Below, in pieces: positions 1-8,191 of a stretch of 64,000 nucleotides of DNA; the first letter of the stretch is position 1, and the number at the start of each line of letters is the position of its first letter. A program made the translations under genes and the position numbers. This DNA is from Pseudomonas sp. W4I3 (lineage in GTDB: Bacteria; Pseudomonadota; Gammaproteobacteria; Pseudomonadales; Pseudomonadaceae), in contig NZ_JAUSXS010000001.1 in the NCBI RefSeq assembly GCF_030816195.1, positions 5,603,501 through 5,667,500 on the forward strand, given 5' to 3'. The notes below the pieces were generated by a model. It was not told where the DNA came from, ran no database searches, and was given only the letters and a program-made list of their open reading frames with translations.

Positions 1-181
1 GTGATGTGAAACGGTTTCAGATGTAGTTGAGTTTTGTCTGAACAGCTCGCCCCCTAACTGAACCTCCGCCCCATCCATCTGGTCAGCAACGCTCGTCGCC
101 CAACCCGAATTCTCCCTCCCCGTGCGCATCACAACCCTACGCACCACGCCTTCACGGCCGTCAACAGGGAGAACCCACTCA

Positions 182-2546
182 ATGTCTGAACCCAAAAATC
201 CCCAGCCCCCACTCCAAGGCTCCCAGTCCGACGGCTCCGCCGCCGGCGGCTGGCCCGCACTAAACGCCGTCAACAAGCACCTGCTCCACCAGCACATCCT
301 GCTCAAGGGCAACCGTACCCTGTTGTCCATGAACAAGCCGGACGGCTTCGACTGCCCCAGTTGTGCCTGGCCAGACCCAAAGAAGCCGCACACCTTTGAA
401 TACTGTGAGAACGGGGCCAAGGCGCTGGCGTGGGAGTCGACCAAAAAGCGGGTCACGCCCCAGTTTTTCGCTCAGCATACGGTGAGTGAGCTGGCTACCT
501 GGAGCGATCACGACCTGGAGGATCAGGGCCGTATCACCGAGCCAATGCGCTATGACGCGGGCAGTGACAAATACTTGCCGGTCAGTTGGGATGAGGCTTT
601 CGCCGAGATCGGGCAGGAGCTGCGCCAGTTGAGCGATCCGTGGAAGCTGGAGTTGTACACCTCGGGGCGTACGTCAAACGAAGCGGCGTTTTTGTATCAG
701 TTGTTTGGCCGCTTGTATGGCATGGCTAACTTTCCTGACTGCTCGAACATGTGTCACGAGACCACCAGCGTGGCGCTTCCTGAGTCGATCGGCGTCGGCA
801 AAGGCACCACCACGCTGGAAGACTTCGAGAACGCCGATGCGATTTTCATCTTCGGTCAGAACCCCGGTACCAACAGCCCGCGCATGATGTCGGAGCTGCA
901 TGCCGCCGCGCGCCGTGGTGCGAGCATCATCTCGTTCAACCCGTTGCGCGAGAAGGCGCTGGTGCGGTTTGCGTCCCCCCAAGGACCCGCGCGACATGCT
1001 CAGTCGCAGCGGCGTGAAGATCAGCTCGCAGTACCATCAGGTCAGAATCGGCGGCGACATGATTGCCGTGCAGGGCATCTGCAAAGCGGTGATCGAGGCG
1101 GACGATGCGGCTCAGCGTGAAGGGCTGCCGCGTGTACTGGATGTCGACTTCATCGAGGAGCACACCCACGGCCTTGAGCGGTTCGCCGATTACTGCCGAC
1201 AGCTGCCGTGGGAGATCATCGAGCGTCATTCGGGCCTGACGCGTCAGGCGCTGGAAGAGGTGGCGGCGGTGTATATGCGTTCGCAGCGGGTGATCTGTTG
1301 CTGGGGCATGGGCATTACGCAACACAAGCGCGGTGGCGACGCGATGCAGCAGATCATTAATCTGCTGCTGTTGCGCGGCAACATCGGCAAGCTGGGCGCG
1401 GGTGCTTGCCCTATTCGCGGCCACTCCAATGTGCAGGGTGACCGCACCATGGGCATCTACGAAAAAGCCGGCGAGCCGTTCCTGGCCAGCATGAGCAAGG
1501 TGTTCGGGTTCGAGGCGTCCCGCAAAGGTGGGCATGATGTGGCCGAGGCCTGTGAAGCGCTGCTGCGCGGCGAGGTGGAAGCGTTTATTTCGATGGGCGG
1601 CAATTTCTTCCGTGCCATCCCGGATATCGACGTGGTGTGCCCGACCGTCAAGCGCCTGAAAATGACCGTGCTGGTCAACACCAAGCTCAACCGCAGTGCA
1701 ACGGTCCATGGCCAGAAAGCGTTTTTGCTGCCGTGCATCGCCCGCTCGGAGCTGGACATGCAGAACGGCGTGGCGCAAACCGTTACGGTGGAAGACTCGA
1801 TGTCGATGGTGCACGGCTCCACCGGCATGCTCGAGCCTGCGTCGAAACACCTGATCTCCGAAGTGGCGATCATCGTCGGCATGGCCAAGGCGACGCTTGA
1901 ACCCAACCCCAACGTGGATTGGGACAGCTACGTGAGCGATTACGCGCGTATCCGCGACAAGATCGAAGCCGTGCTGCCCGAGCAGTTTTATGACTTCAAT
2001 CAGCGCATCAAAGAGCCCGGCGGTTTCCGCCTGCCCAATGGCGCCAGCGAGCGCCAGTGGAACACCGAGTCGGGCAAGGCCAACTTTCTCTTTCCCGAGG
2101 GGGTTTTTGACGAAGACGACACGCCACCGGGCGCCGATCATTTGCAGTTGATGACGATCCGCAGCCATGACCAGTTCAACACCACGGTGTATTCCAACGA
2201 TGACCGTTACCGGGGTATCTACGGCGACCGCATGGTGGTGATGCTCAACCCGCAGGACATCGAGCGGCTTGGGCTCAAGGCTGGGGACTACGTCGAATTC
2301 CAGACGGCCCTCGACATGACAACGCCGCGTCGTGCGCAGGGCTTCAAAGTCATCCCCTTCGACGTACCGCAAGGCTGTTGCGCCGCCTACTACCCGGAGA
2401 CCAATGGCTTGCTGCCACTGGCGAACCGGGACAGCCGAAGTAACACACCGGCGGCGAAATCCATCCCGGTGAACCTGGTGCGGATGAATCCAGAGCAGAC
2501 GCAAGTGGCGTTGGAACGGCGCGGATTGATTGCGGCGGCCATCTAA
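182..2546 (+). pseudogene. FdhF/YdeP-family molybdopterin oxidoreductase, frameshifted
   Basis: Related to the alpha subunit of formate dehydrogenase (YdeP branch), a bis-MGD molybdenum oxidoreductase whose physiological substrate is not established. The N-terminal part carries the family Cys cluster (CPSC, then a third Cys in FEYCENG) and runs in frame from the ATG at 182, which has GGGAG upstream, to about 974. From about 981 the rest of the protein (KDPRDMLSRSG through the molydopterin-dinucleotide-binding C-terminus) continues in the next frame to the TAA at 2546. The break is a run of six C at 975-980; five C would restore TCC CCC AAG and one chain of about 787 residues. As written the gene cannot make a full product. 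A sequencing error in the homopolymer is the main alternative. Confidence 0.85.
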
Positions 2547-2583
2547 GTCTGGTGTTACAGCTCGTTACCTCCAAAAGCGAAAA

Positions 2584-2622
2584 GAGGGACAGATTTATTC
2601 CGGGAGGAATAAATCTGCCCTC
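2584..2622. repeat. Near-perfect hairpin resembling RAYT-associated termini
   Basis: GAGGGACAGATTTATTCC is followed after a 4-base loop by its reverse complement with one bulged A, giving a 17-bp stem. No T-run follows, so it is a poor intrinsic terminator. The GGGACAGATTTATT core resembles sequences I associate with the edges of REP-associated tyrosine transposase (Y1_Tnp) units, but no transposase is present here. Confidence 0.6.
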
Positions 2623-2744
2623 CTCCGCTCTCCCCTGTTGCCCGACAAAAGGTTCAAGCCAAACGATTCGCAGCATTCGGTTCTTTTTTTTCATGCCTGG
2701 AACAGTGATCATCGCCCTCCCCTAAAGCCCCAGGAACACAGACC

Positions 2745-3074
2745 ATGGAATTGACGCTGGAAGCGGCCGCGCTCTTTGCACTGAAGCTGGCGCACGAGCG
2801 CGAGGATGGCAGCCCGCTGCTGCGCGATGATCCGGTGATGCAAGCCTATGACCGCGAGGTGTTTGGCTTGTTGGTGCGCCAGGGGGATTTGCCTGGCATA
2901 CAGCTGAAGCTGGATGAATGCCTGACGTCAGCGCTCGAATCGTTGGGCGGCGCAACGACTGTGATGGGCCGGGAACTGCAACGGCTTGCCCTGGACGTGC
3001 ACCAGGCATCGACACTGGAAGCACTCAGTGCCCGGCTCGGCGCGCTCAAGGATTATCTGAAAGCCATCCTGTGA
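2745..3074 (+). CDS. Small conserved hypothetical protein
   Basis: A 109-residue soluble, mainly helical protein rich in Leu, Ala and Glu, with no signal peptide, membrane segment or recognisable motif. AGGA lies a suitable distance before the ATG. It stands between the broken oxidoreductase and a convergent LysE-type exporter (stop 20 bp away), so the neighbours give no clue to its role. I do not recognise the family. The ordinary codon use, good start site and intact frame support a real gene. Confidence 0.65.
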   Translation: MELTLEAAALFALKLAHEREDGSPLLRDDPVMQAYDREVFGLLVRQGDLPGIQLKLDECLTSALESLGGATTVMGRELQRLALDVHQASTLEALSARLGALKDYLKAIL

Positions 3075-3093
3075 ACCGCGATTACCGACGCCT

Positions 3094-3717
3094 CTATACC
3101 GCCATCCGCACCGCCAATCCCATCAGCACCGTGCCCATCAGCCAGCGCTGTACCACCTGCCATCCTGGCCGGGTGACGAAAAACACCGCGATGGACCCCG
3201 CCAGCGTGGCAATCACCGCATTGACGCTCACGCTGATGAAAATCTGGGTGAAGCCCAGCACCAAGGATTGCGTCAGCACGCTGCCATGACCGTTCGGGTC
3301 GATGAACTGAGGCAGCAGTGACAAATACATCACCGCCACCTTGGGGTTCAGCAGGTTAGTCACCAGGCCCATGGTGAACAGTTTGCGCGGGCCGTCCTGA
3401 GGCAAGCTGCGCACCTGGAACGGCGAACGGCCACCCGGCTTGACCGCCTGCCAGGCCAGATAGGCCAGGTACAACGCGCCGCCAATCCGCAGGGCGTCGT
3501 ACGCAAAGGGCACCGCCATCACCAACGCGGTAATACCGAATGCCGCGCACAGCATATAAACCAAGAAACCCAACGCAACGCCGCCCAGGGAAATAAACCC
3601 GGCCACGCGCCCCTGGCAGATCGACCGCGAAATGAGGTAAATCATGTTCGGGCCGGGTGTAAGCACCATGCCGAGTGATATCAGCGCATAAGCGAGCCAA
3701 TTGGACAATTCAGGCAT
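3094..3717 (-). CDS. LysE/RhtB-family amino acid exporter
   Basis: A 207-residue inner-membrane protein of the LysE/RhtB translocator family, which exports amino acids or their derivatives by proton antiport. The N-terminus has the family signature GMVLTPGPNMIYLISRS at about residues 16-32, with GxxxTPGPN intact. About six hydrophobic segments follow and the length is typical. The substrate cannot be told from sequence. It is convergent with the small gene at 2745 and divergent from the PH-domain gene. The start at 3717 gives the normal N-terminus, though its SD is weak. Confidence 0.9.
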   Translation of the reverse strand: MPELSNWLAYALISLGMVLTPGPNMIYLISRSICQGRVAGFISLGGVALGFLVYMLCAAFGITALVMAVPFAYDALRIGGALYLAYLAWQAVKPGGRSPFQVRSLPQDGPRKLFTMGLVTNLLNPKVAVMYLSLLPQFIDPNGHGSVLTQSLVLGFTQIFISVSVNAVIATLAGSIAVFFVTRPGWQVVQRWLMGTVLMGLAVRMAV

Positions 3718-3874
3718 GGTTGGGCTCTGGGGAGGTCTGTTGTGTCGACGCGAAACATCTGGTCAACGTTGTAAGGTTGGACGCCATGGTAGGGCGTTCA
3801 AAATGCGCGCGTTAGATACAGATCTGCGCGCAAAACGTCATACACCAGCGACACCACTCAGCCAGGACAAGCAC

Positions 3875-4246
3875 ATGATCGATTTCAATAACAAAGGCTT
3901 CTTCAAGCTCAAACAAAACAACGAGTACGCCGAACGCGTGGCGGCATTGCTGCTGGAGGGCGAAGAGGTGGTCGATTCCTACAAGGCCATGCGCGACGGC
4001 GTAGTGTTCACCACCAAACGCATCATTGCCGTGAACGTGCAGGGCATCACTGGCAGCAAGAAGGATTTCACCTCGCTGCCGTATAAAAATATCGTGGCGT
4101 ACTCGGTGGAAACGTCCGGGACGTTTGATCTGGATTCGGAATTGGAGATTTACTTCTCGTCGCTGGGGAAGGTGAAATTCGAGTTCACCGGCAAGACCTC
4201 GATTGTGGAAATCTCACGCCTGATTTCCAAGCACCTGCTGGGCTGA
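3875..4246 (+). CDS. PH domain-containing protein
   Basis: A 123-residue cytoplasmic protein that is essentially one bacterial Pleckstrin-homology domain (bPH family): a run of beta strands with a motif like GVVFTTKRIIAVN, then SLPYKNIVAYSVETSGTFD, typical of YvbH/DUF1696-type proteins. The role of these proteins is not known. The frame is open further upstream, but the ATG at 3875 has AGGA in the right place and begins at the conserved MIDFNNKG. Nearby genes suggest no pathway. Confidence 0.8.
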   Translation: MIDFNNKGFFKLKQNNEYAERVAALLLEGEEVVDSYKAMRDGVVFTTKRIIAVNVQGITGSKKDFTSLPYKNIVAYSVETSGTFDLDSELEIYFSSLGKVKFEFTGKTSIVEISRLISKHLLG

Positions 4247-4273
4247 ACCACTGCACGATTCAACCGCTTAACC

Positions 4274-4313
4274 TGTAGGAGCTGGCTTGCCTGCGAAGAC
4301 GCCAGCCCCTACA
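4274..4313. repeat. REP-type hairpin (TGTAGGAGCTGGCTTGC variant)
   Basis: Imperfect inverted repeat from TGTAGGAGCTGGCTTGC to GCCAGCCCCTACA. It is a short, diverged member of the TGTAGGAGC REP class seen elsewhere in the window, just upstream of the bacteriocin gene. Confidence 0.7.
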
Positions 4314-4463
4314 CCGCCAAACTCCGCACTTACACTTAAGCAGTCCGCACCAGGCATAGCCCCGCTCAACTGACTTTTCCCACGCAAGCCATCGAACAAA
4401 GCCAATATCAGCCCCCGATTCTCCCTCGTAGTCTCACTGCCTCGTACAAGGAAGTGAGCCGTC

Positions 4464-5627
4464 ATGTCAGAACGCGCATACCCCATCACCGAAGAAGAAC
4501 AGCTCAGAGGGCGCATTCTGTCGCCGCAGCCCAAGCGCGTGCCCTATTCGCCGCACATTGACCTATCCGAACCACTTCCCGGCCCGGCGCCTGCGCCCGA
4601 GAAGCTGCCCGGCTGTACCTTCACCAAATCCTGCCAATTGCCCGATGGAATCATTCATTACGCCGACCCTGCCGGTTACGTACCCCTTGAACTGATCAAA
4701 GACTACGGCCATTTCAGTCTGCTGGGTGGGCGCGAATTGGACAGCCGAGGCGCGATGGCCCTGCGCAAGATCAGCGGCAGCGCGCTCCCGGTAGGCTTGG
4801 GTCAGTTGGCGTTGCGCTCGGCCGTCGTGGAGTCCGCTGCTGCGGCTGCAGGCACCGTAGGCGCTGGCCTGCTGGCAGGTTTGGTGGGGCTGGTTTGGCC
4901 GTCAGAGCTGGGCGATAGCGCGCTTTATAGCGAAGAGCAATTGCGCTCGATGCAAAAGGCACGCTCGCAGATGCGCTTGCATATCGAGCAACGCGAGGAC
5001 GGCACGCTCAAGGGGTACGGGTTTTATACCGGCAACCACCCGAACTGGCAGATGATCAATGTCGTGCAGTTCCAAAGCCGTGGCGATCAATTTGTGGCGG
5101 ATTTGGGCCAGGGCGTTGAGCTGATCTGGACGCCTGCGATTGACCCTGGCGACACCCTTGGCATCCCGGCATTGGAAGCTGCGCCACAAGCGCCGGTGGT
5201 GTGGATCTACCCACCGACGGAGAAGGCCGCGCAGATACTGGTGAACCCGATTTATCCACCGGAGTACCGGGATTTTATTCTGGTGTTCCCGGTGGAGTCG
5301 GGGGTTCGGCCGTTGTATGTGGCGGTTAATGAGCCGAGGAAGGGGCTACGAAACCCAGATCATGATTACTTCCCTGCGCTCGAAACCGAAGACATAACAG
5401 GCTTCCCTGGGCTGATCCCCCAAAAACCTTTGACACCAAGAAAAGGCGGAGCGGGCTTACGTGAACGATGGATAGACGCAAAAGGAAAGAGAATATTCGA
5501 ATGGGATTCCAAAAAAGGCGAGCTGGAAGTCTATCGAAAAAGTGATTTGGAACACCTCGGCGCGTTTGACCCTTACACCGCCGAGCGTCGAGGACCGGCG
5601 GACCCAAAACGTCGGATTTACAAATAA
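4464..5627 (+). CDS. S-type pyocin-like bacteriocin with colicin E3-type rRNase domain
   Basis: A 387-residue bacteriocin. Residues about 150-290 match the Pyocin_S/colicin translocation domain (PTEKAAQILVNPIYPPEYRDF is its typical end). Residues about 300-387 match the cytotoxic domain of colicin E3/cloacin, which cuts 16S rRNA in the decoding site. Compared with colicin E3, Asp510, Glu517 and Arg545 align with D348, E355 and R383, but catalytic His513 aligns with K351 (EWDSKKGELE). The protein is short for an S-type pyocin, with no large receptor-binding region; the N-terminus is Pro-rich and there is an Ala/Gly/Val-rich stretch near 115-150. AAGGAAG precedes the start. Base composition turns A-rich at the toxin domain. 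The matching immunity gene follows 14 bp downstream. Confidence 0.9.
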   Translation: MSERAYPITEEEQLRGRILSPQPKRVPYSPHIDLSEPLPGPAPAPEKLPGCTFTKSCQLPDGIIHYADPAGYVPLELIKDYGHFSLLGGRELDSRGAMALRKISGSALPVGLGQLALRSAVVESAAAAAGTVGAGLLAGLVGLVWPSELGDSALYSEEQLRSMQKARSQMRLHIEQREDGTLKGYGFYTGNHPNWQMINVVQFQSRGDQFVADLGQGVELIWTPAIDPGDTLGIPALEAAPQAPVVWIYPPTEKAAQILVNPIYPPEYRDFILVFPVESGVRPLYVAVNEPRKGLRNPDHDYFPALETEDITGFPGLIPQKPLTPRKGGAGLRERWIDAKGKRIFEWDSKKGELEVYRKSDLEHLGAFDPYTAERRGPADPKRRIYK

Positions 5628-5641
5628 CGAGGAACGCGCAA

Positions 5642-5929
5642 ATGGCGATGAAAATCAGATTGCGGTGGTACGAAAAACACACTGATAACTTGAAGGCGGA
5701 TGAGTATTCAGCGGCTATCGAGGACTCGGACGGTATTCTGGAAGCGTTGGGGTTAGGTGAGGAAACCGCGATATATGCGGATGTATTCAACCTGCTGCCT
5801 AATTGGATAACGATTATCCAGCCGTATTTCCAGCACATGATTGAACCCGACCAGCTCGACTACCAGATTTCCTTCCGTTACCAAGGCGCGTGGCCACCGC
5901 CTCCAAAACAACCAAAGAAGGGATCATGA
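5642..5929 (+). CDS. Colicin E3/cloacin-type immunity protein
   Basis: A 95-residue acidic protein of the cloacin immunity family, which binds the E3-type rRNase domain in the producing cell and blocks it. It follows colicin E3 immunity along its length: KIRLRWYEKHTDNLKADEYS, then EALGL, then WITIIQPYFQHMI matching the Im3 segment WVPLLQPYFNHQI. The C-terminus has a short extra Pro/Lys tail. The start is at 5642 or two codons later. It sits directly behind its presumed toxin, and its ending is 4 bp from the next gene, so the three genes are probably one transcript. Confidence 0.9.
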   Translation: MAMKIRLRWYEKHTDNLKADEYSAAIEDSDGILEALGLGEETAIYADVFNLLPNWITIIQPYFQHMIEPDQLDYQISFRYQGAWPPPPKQPKKGS

Positions 5930-5933
5930 TGCA

Positions 5934-6434
5934 ATGAGACCTACATCGCAAAAGCCTCTCTATCGCTCAGTCAACACCCGAACCCATGGCGTACGCCACG
6001 GAAGCTGCCGCGCGTACCGGTACGAACGACACAGCAAGGCCGAAAAGCGCGCGCAATCAACTCGCGGGTCAATGCACAGCCATCAACGACACGGGCTCGA
6101 TTACACACCGCTATTCCGCTTTCTTCTGTCCAAAGTCGGCCACCCATGGAGCCAAGTTTTCAGCGAAGCCAAGGCCCGCCTGGACCGTCCGGATCCAGTG
6201 TTCTGGATGGTTGCGCAGCATGAAAGCGACAAGCAGGAATACGTAAGAACGGACGAAAATAGCTACTACAGCGGCTTGTGGGTGGACGAGGCTGGCCTGC
6301 TGCAAAAGGTCAACCCGCAGCTAACGCCCGAGCACATGATAAGCTTCTACGACTACTGCACCCAAACGTTCAACGGCGTGGTGTTCACACAGGCTTTACC
6401 GCGATCGCAGGGGCACGATAGCTCACAGAGCTGA
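5934..6434 (+). CDS. Unknown protein downstream of bacteriocin immunity gene
   Basis: A 166-residue protein. Residues 1-50 are strongly basic (many Arg, His, Lys) and look disordered. Residues 53-166 look like a folded domain beginning GLDYTPLFRFLLSKVGHPW, with PVFWMVA and YYSGLWVDEAGLLQKVNP. It starts 4 bp after the immunity stop; an upstream open frame exists but overlaps the immunity gene. I do not recognise a named family. Position suggests a part in the bacteriocin locus, or a cargo gene, but nothing shows toxicity, immunity or lysis activity. Confidence 0.65.
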   Translation: MRPTSQKPLYRSVNTRTHGVRHGSCRAYRYERHSKAEKRAQSTRGSMHSHQRHGLDYTPLFRFLLSKVGHPWSQVFSEAKARLDRPDPVFWMVAQHESDKQEYVRTDENSYYSGLWVDEAGLLQKVNPQLTPEHMISFYDYCTQTFNGVVFTQALPRSQGHDSSQS

Positions 6435-6452
6435 TGCGCAGTGCCTCAACGC

Positions 6453-6827
6453 TTATTTAGGCTGAAACGTCTCAAGATACGCCAATATATTTTCAATCTT
6501 CTCCTGGTCACTAATGCCCCAGAAGATCATCCGCGTACCGCTCACCACTTTCTTCGGCGCTTCGATATAGGCCGCCAGTTTGTCGCGGGTCCAGACCACG
6601 CCGGAGTTTTTCATGGCGTCGGAATATTGGTAATCCGTGGTCGTCCCCGCGGGTCGGCCGATGATGCCGTTGAGTTGCGGCCCGAATCCGCCACGTGCGC
6701 CTTCGCCGACACTGTGACAGCCGCCACACGTCTTGGTGAACAGCTTGCCGCCCGCCTCGGCGTCGCCGGCAGCAAACGCCGGGTGGGCATTGAAGATCAG
6801 GGCTAAGGTCAACAAGGCATACTTCAT
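6453..6827 (-). CDS. Small periplasmic cytochrome c
   Basis: A 124-residue class I cytochrome c. It has a signal peptide (MKYALLTLALIFNAHPAFA, cleavage after AFA), a CGGCH haem-attachment motif soon after, and Met in TRMIFWG as the likely sixth ligand. It should carry single electrons in the periplasm. The ATG at 6827 is preferred because GGAG lies correctly upstream and the signal peptide starts there; the frame is open further upstream. No partner oxidase or dehydrogenase lies beside it. Confidence 0.88.
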   Translation of the reverse strand: MKYALLTLALIFNAHPAFAAGDAEAGGKLFTKTCGGCHSVGEGARGGFGPQLNGIIGRPAGTTTDYQYSDAMKNSGVVWTRDKLAAYIEAPKKVVSGTRMIFWGISDQEKIENILAYLETFQPK

Positions 6828-7001
6828 CAGAGGGCTCCGCATCGAGTGTTGCCTACGATTATGCCTGTTTAAAATCGACTTCCCCCTTCGTACGCTCGCG
6901 CTAACCGTCAAACGACCACCCATCGTTTAAAAAACATCCAATCGAACCTATGTGCCCAGCCTCCACTCCACCCTACTGGAACCTGATGGTGGAGAAGGAT
7001 C

Positions 7002-7382
7002 ATGGCTCAGCCATCGATTTTAGTGCTGGAAGACGACGAAATCATTCGGGCGTTAATGGTGGATGTGCTGGAGGACTTCGGCGCAGTGGTGACGTCGTTC
7101 CCTTCGGCCGACGAAGGGATGATTTATCTGGAGCGGGGCGACGAGCCGGTGGACCTGATTGTGAGCGATGTGCAGATGCCGGGCCTGCTTAACGGTTACG
7201 ACTTGAGCCGCGTGGTGGCTCATCGCTGGCCTGAGGTTCAGGTGGTACTGACGTCGGGCAACACCACGATAGCGTCGCAGTTGGGCGGGTCGGTGCGGTT
7301 CCTGCCCAAGCCCTGGAGTACCGACCACTTGCTTGAGTGCGTGCAAACAGCATTGACTCAGCAAGGTCTGTCGATGCATTGA
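7002..7382 (+). CDS. Single-domain response regulator
   Basis: A 126-residue receiver domain without an output domain. Phospho-acceptor D56 lies in DLIVSDVQMPG, acid-pocket residues are D11/D12, and the conserved Lys is in FLPKPW. GGAG precedes the start. It lies 194 bp upstream of bphO-bphP on the same strand. Bacteriophytochromes often signal to stand-alone receivers, so it is a candidate partner of BphP, but a shared transcript is not shown. Confidence 0.9.
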   Translation: MAQPSILVLEDDEIIRALMVDVLEDFGAVVTSFPSADEGMIYLERGDEPVDLIVSDVQMPGLLNGYDLSRVVAHRWPEVQVVLTSGNTTIASQLGGSVRFLPKPWSTDHLLECVQTALTQQGLSMH

Positions 7383-7576
7383 TAGCGTCGCGATATCACT
7401 TCAATCGAACTTCGCGGCCCCTTCTGCGGTCACTAAACCCGAAAGGAGCGACATTTCTGATCCGCAGGTCAGCCTTTTCGCTGCTGCGTTCAGCTGACGA
7501 CCATGAATTGTGTAGAATCGTCGCCCATTTTCACGCGTCATTCATGGCCGAGAGGCCCACAGTTCGAGCTCATTGA

Positions 7577-8191
7577 ATGCATTCAAAGGCCCATGACGTT
7601 AGTGCGCCCTCCTTGTTGGAAACGTTGCGCACAGGCACGGGGCTGCTGCATGTCGCGTTGGAAAAGCGCCTGCCGTTTTTTTCCGAGCATCTGGATACCG
7701 ACTGGTACCGGCGCTTGCTGCAGGCGTACTACGGTTTTTATCAACCGATGGAAGCTGCGCTGTATGGCAGCGGCTTAATTCCCGACGGATATGACGCTGC
7801 ATCGCGTACGAAAACGCCGACACTGGTCAATGACCTCTACGCCCTCGGCCTGAACGAACACACCCTCCGCGTCCTGCCCCGTTGCACCCAACTCCCTGAC
7901 CTGGACACGCCAGCTGCCTGCCTGGGCACCTTGTATGTGCTGGAAGGCGCGACGCTCGGTGGGCAAGTACTGCGCCGCGAAATGGCCTTGCGCCTGGCGA
8001 TCGATGCCGACAACGGCGGTGCGTTTCTGGATATTTACGGCGTAGAGACGGGCCGACGCTGGAAAGATTTTCTCGACTACCTGGCTCGCGTGCCGCTGGA
8101 CGCGACCGCCAGAGAGCGCGCAGTCATCGCTGCGCGCTCCACATTCAGCGGCTTTGAGCAATGGCTCGACAGCCAGGAGGTACTGCTATGA
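7577..8191 (+). CDS. bphO: Biliverdin-producing heme oxygenase BphO
   Basis: A 204-residue haem oxygenase that opens haem to biliverdin, the bilin chromophore of bacteriophytochromes. The probable proximal ligand is H25 in GLLHVALEK, and the distal helix has the GATLGGQVLRR motif. Its stop overlaps the start of bphP (ATGA at 8188-8191), so chromophore supply and apoprotein synthesis are coupled. The fit in length and the partnership make the call firm. Confidence 0.93.
   Translation: MHSKAHDVSAPSLLETLRTGTGLLHVALEKRLPFFSEHLDTDWYRRLLQAYYGFYQPMEAALYGSGLIPDGYDAASRTKTPTLVNDLYALGLNEHTLRVLPRCTQLPDLDTPAACLGTLYVLEGATLGGQVLRREMALRLAIDADNGGAFLDIYGVETGRRWKDFLDYLARVPLDATARERAVIAARSTFSGFEQWLDSQEVLL

Noticed and set aside
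936..2504. 522-codon open frame on the minus strand opposite the oxidoreductase
   Set aside because: High-GC antisense shadow; the translation is rich in His, Arg and Val without any known motif, while the plus strand has a clear protein family.
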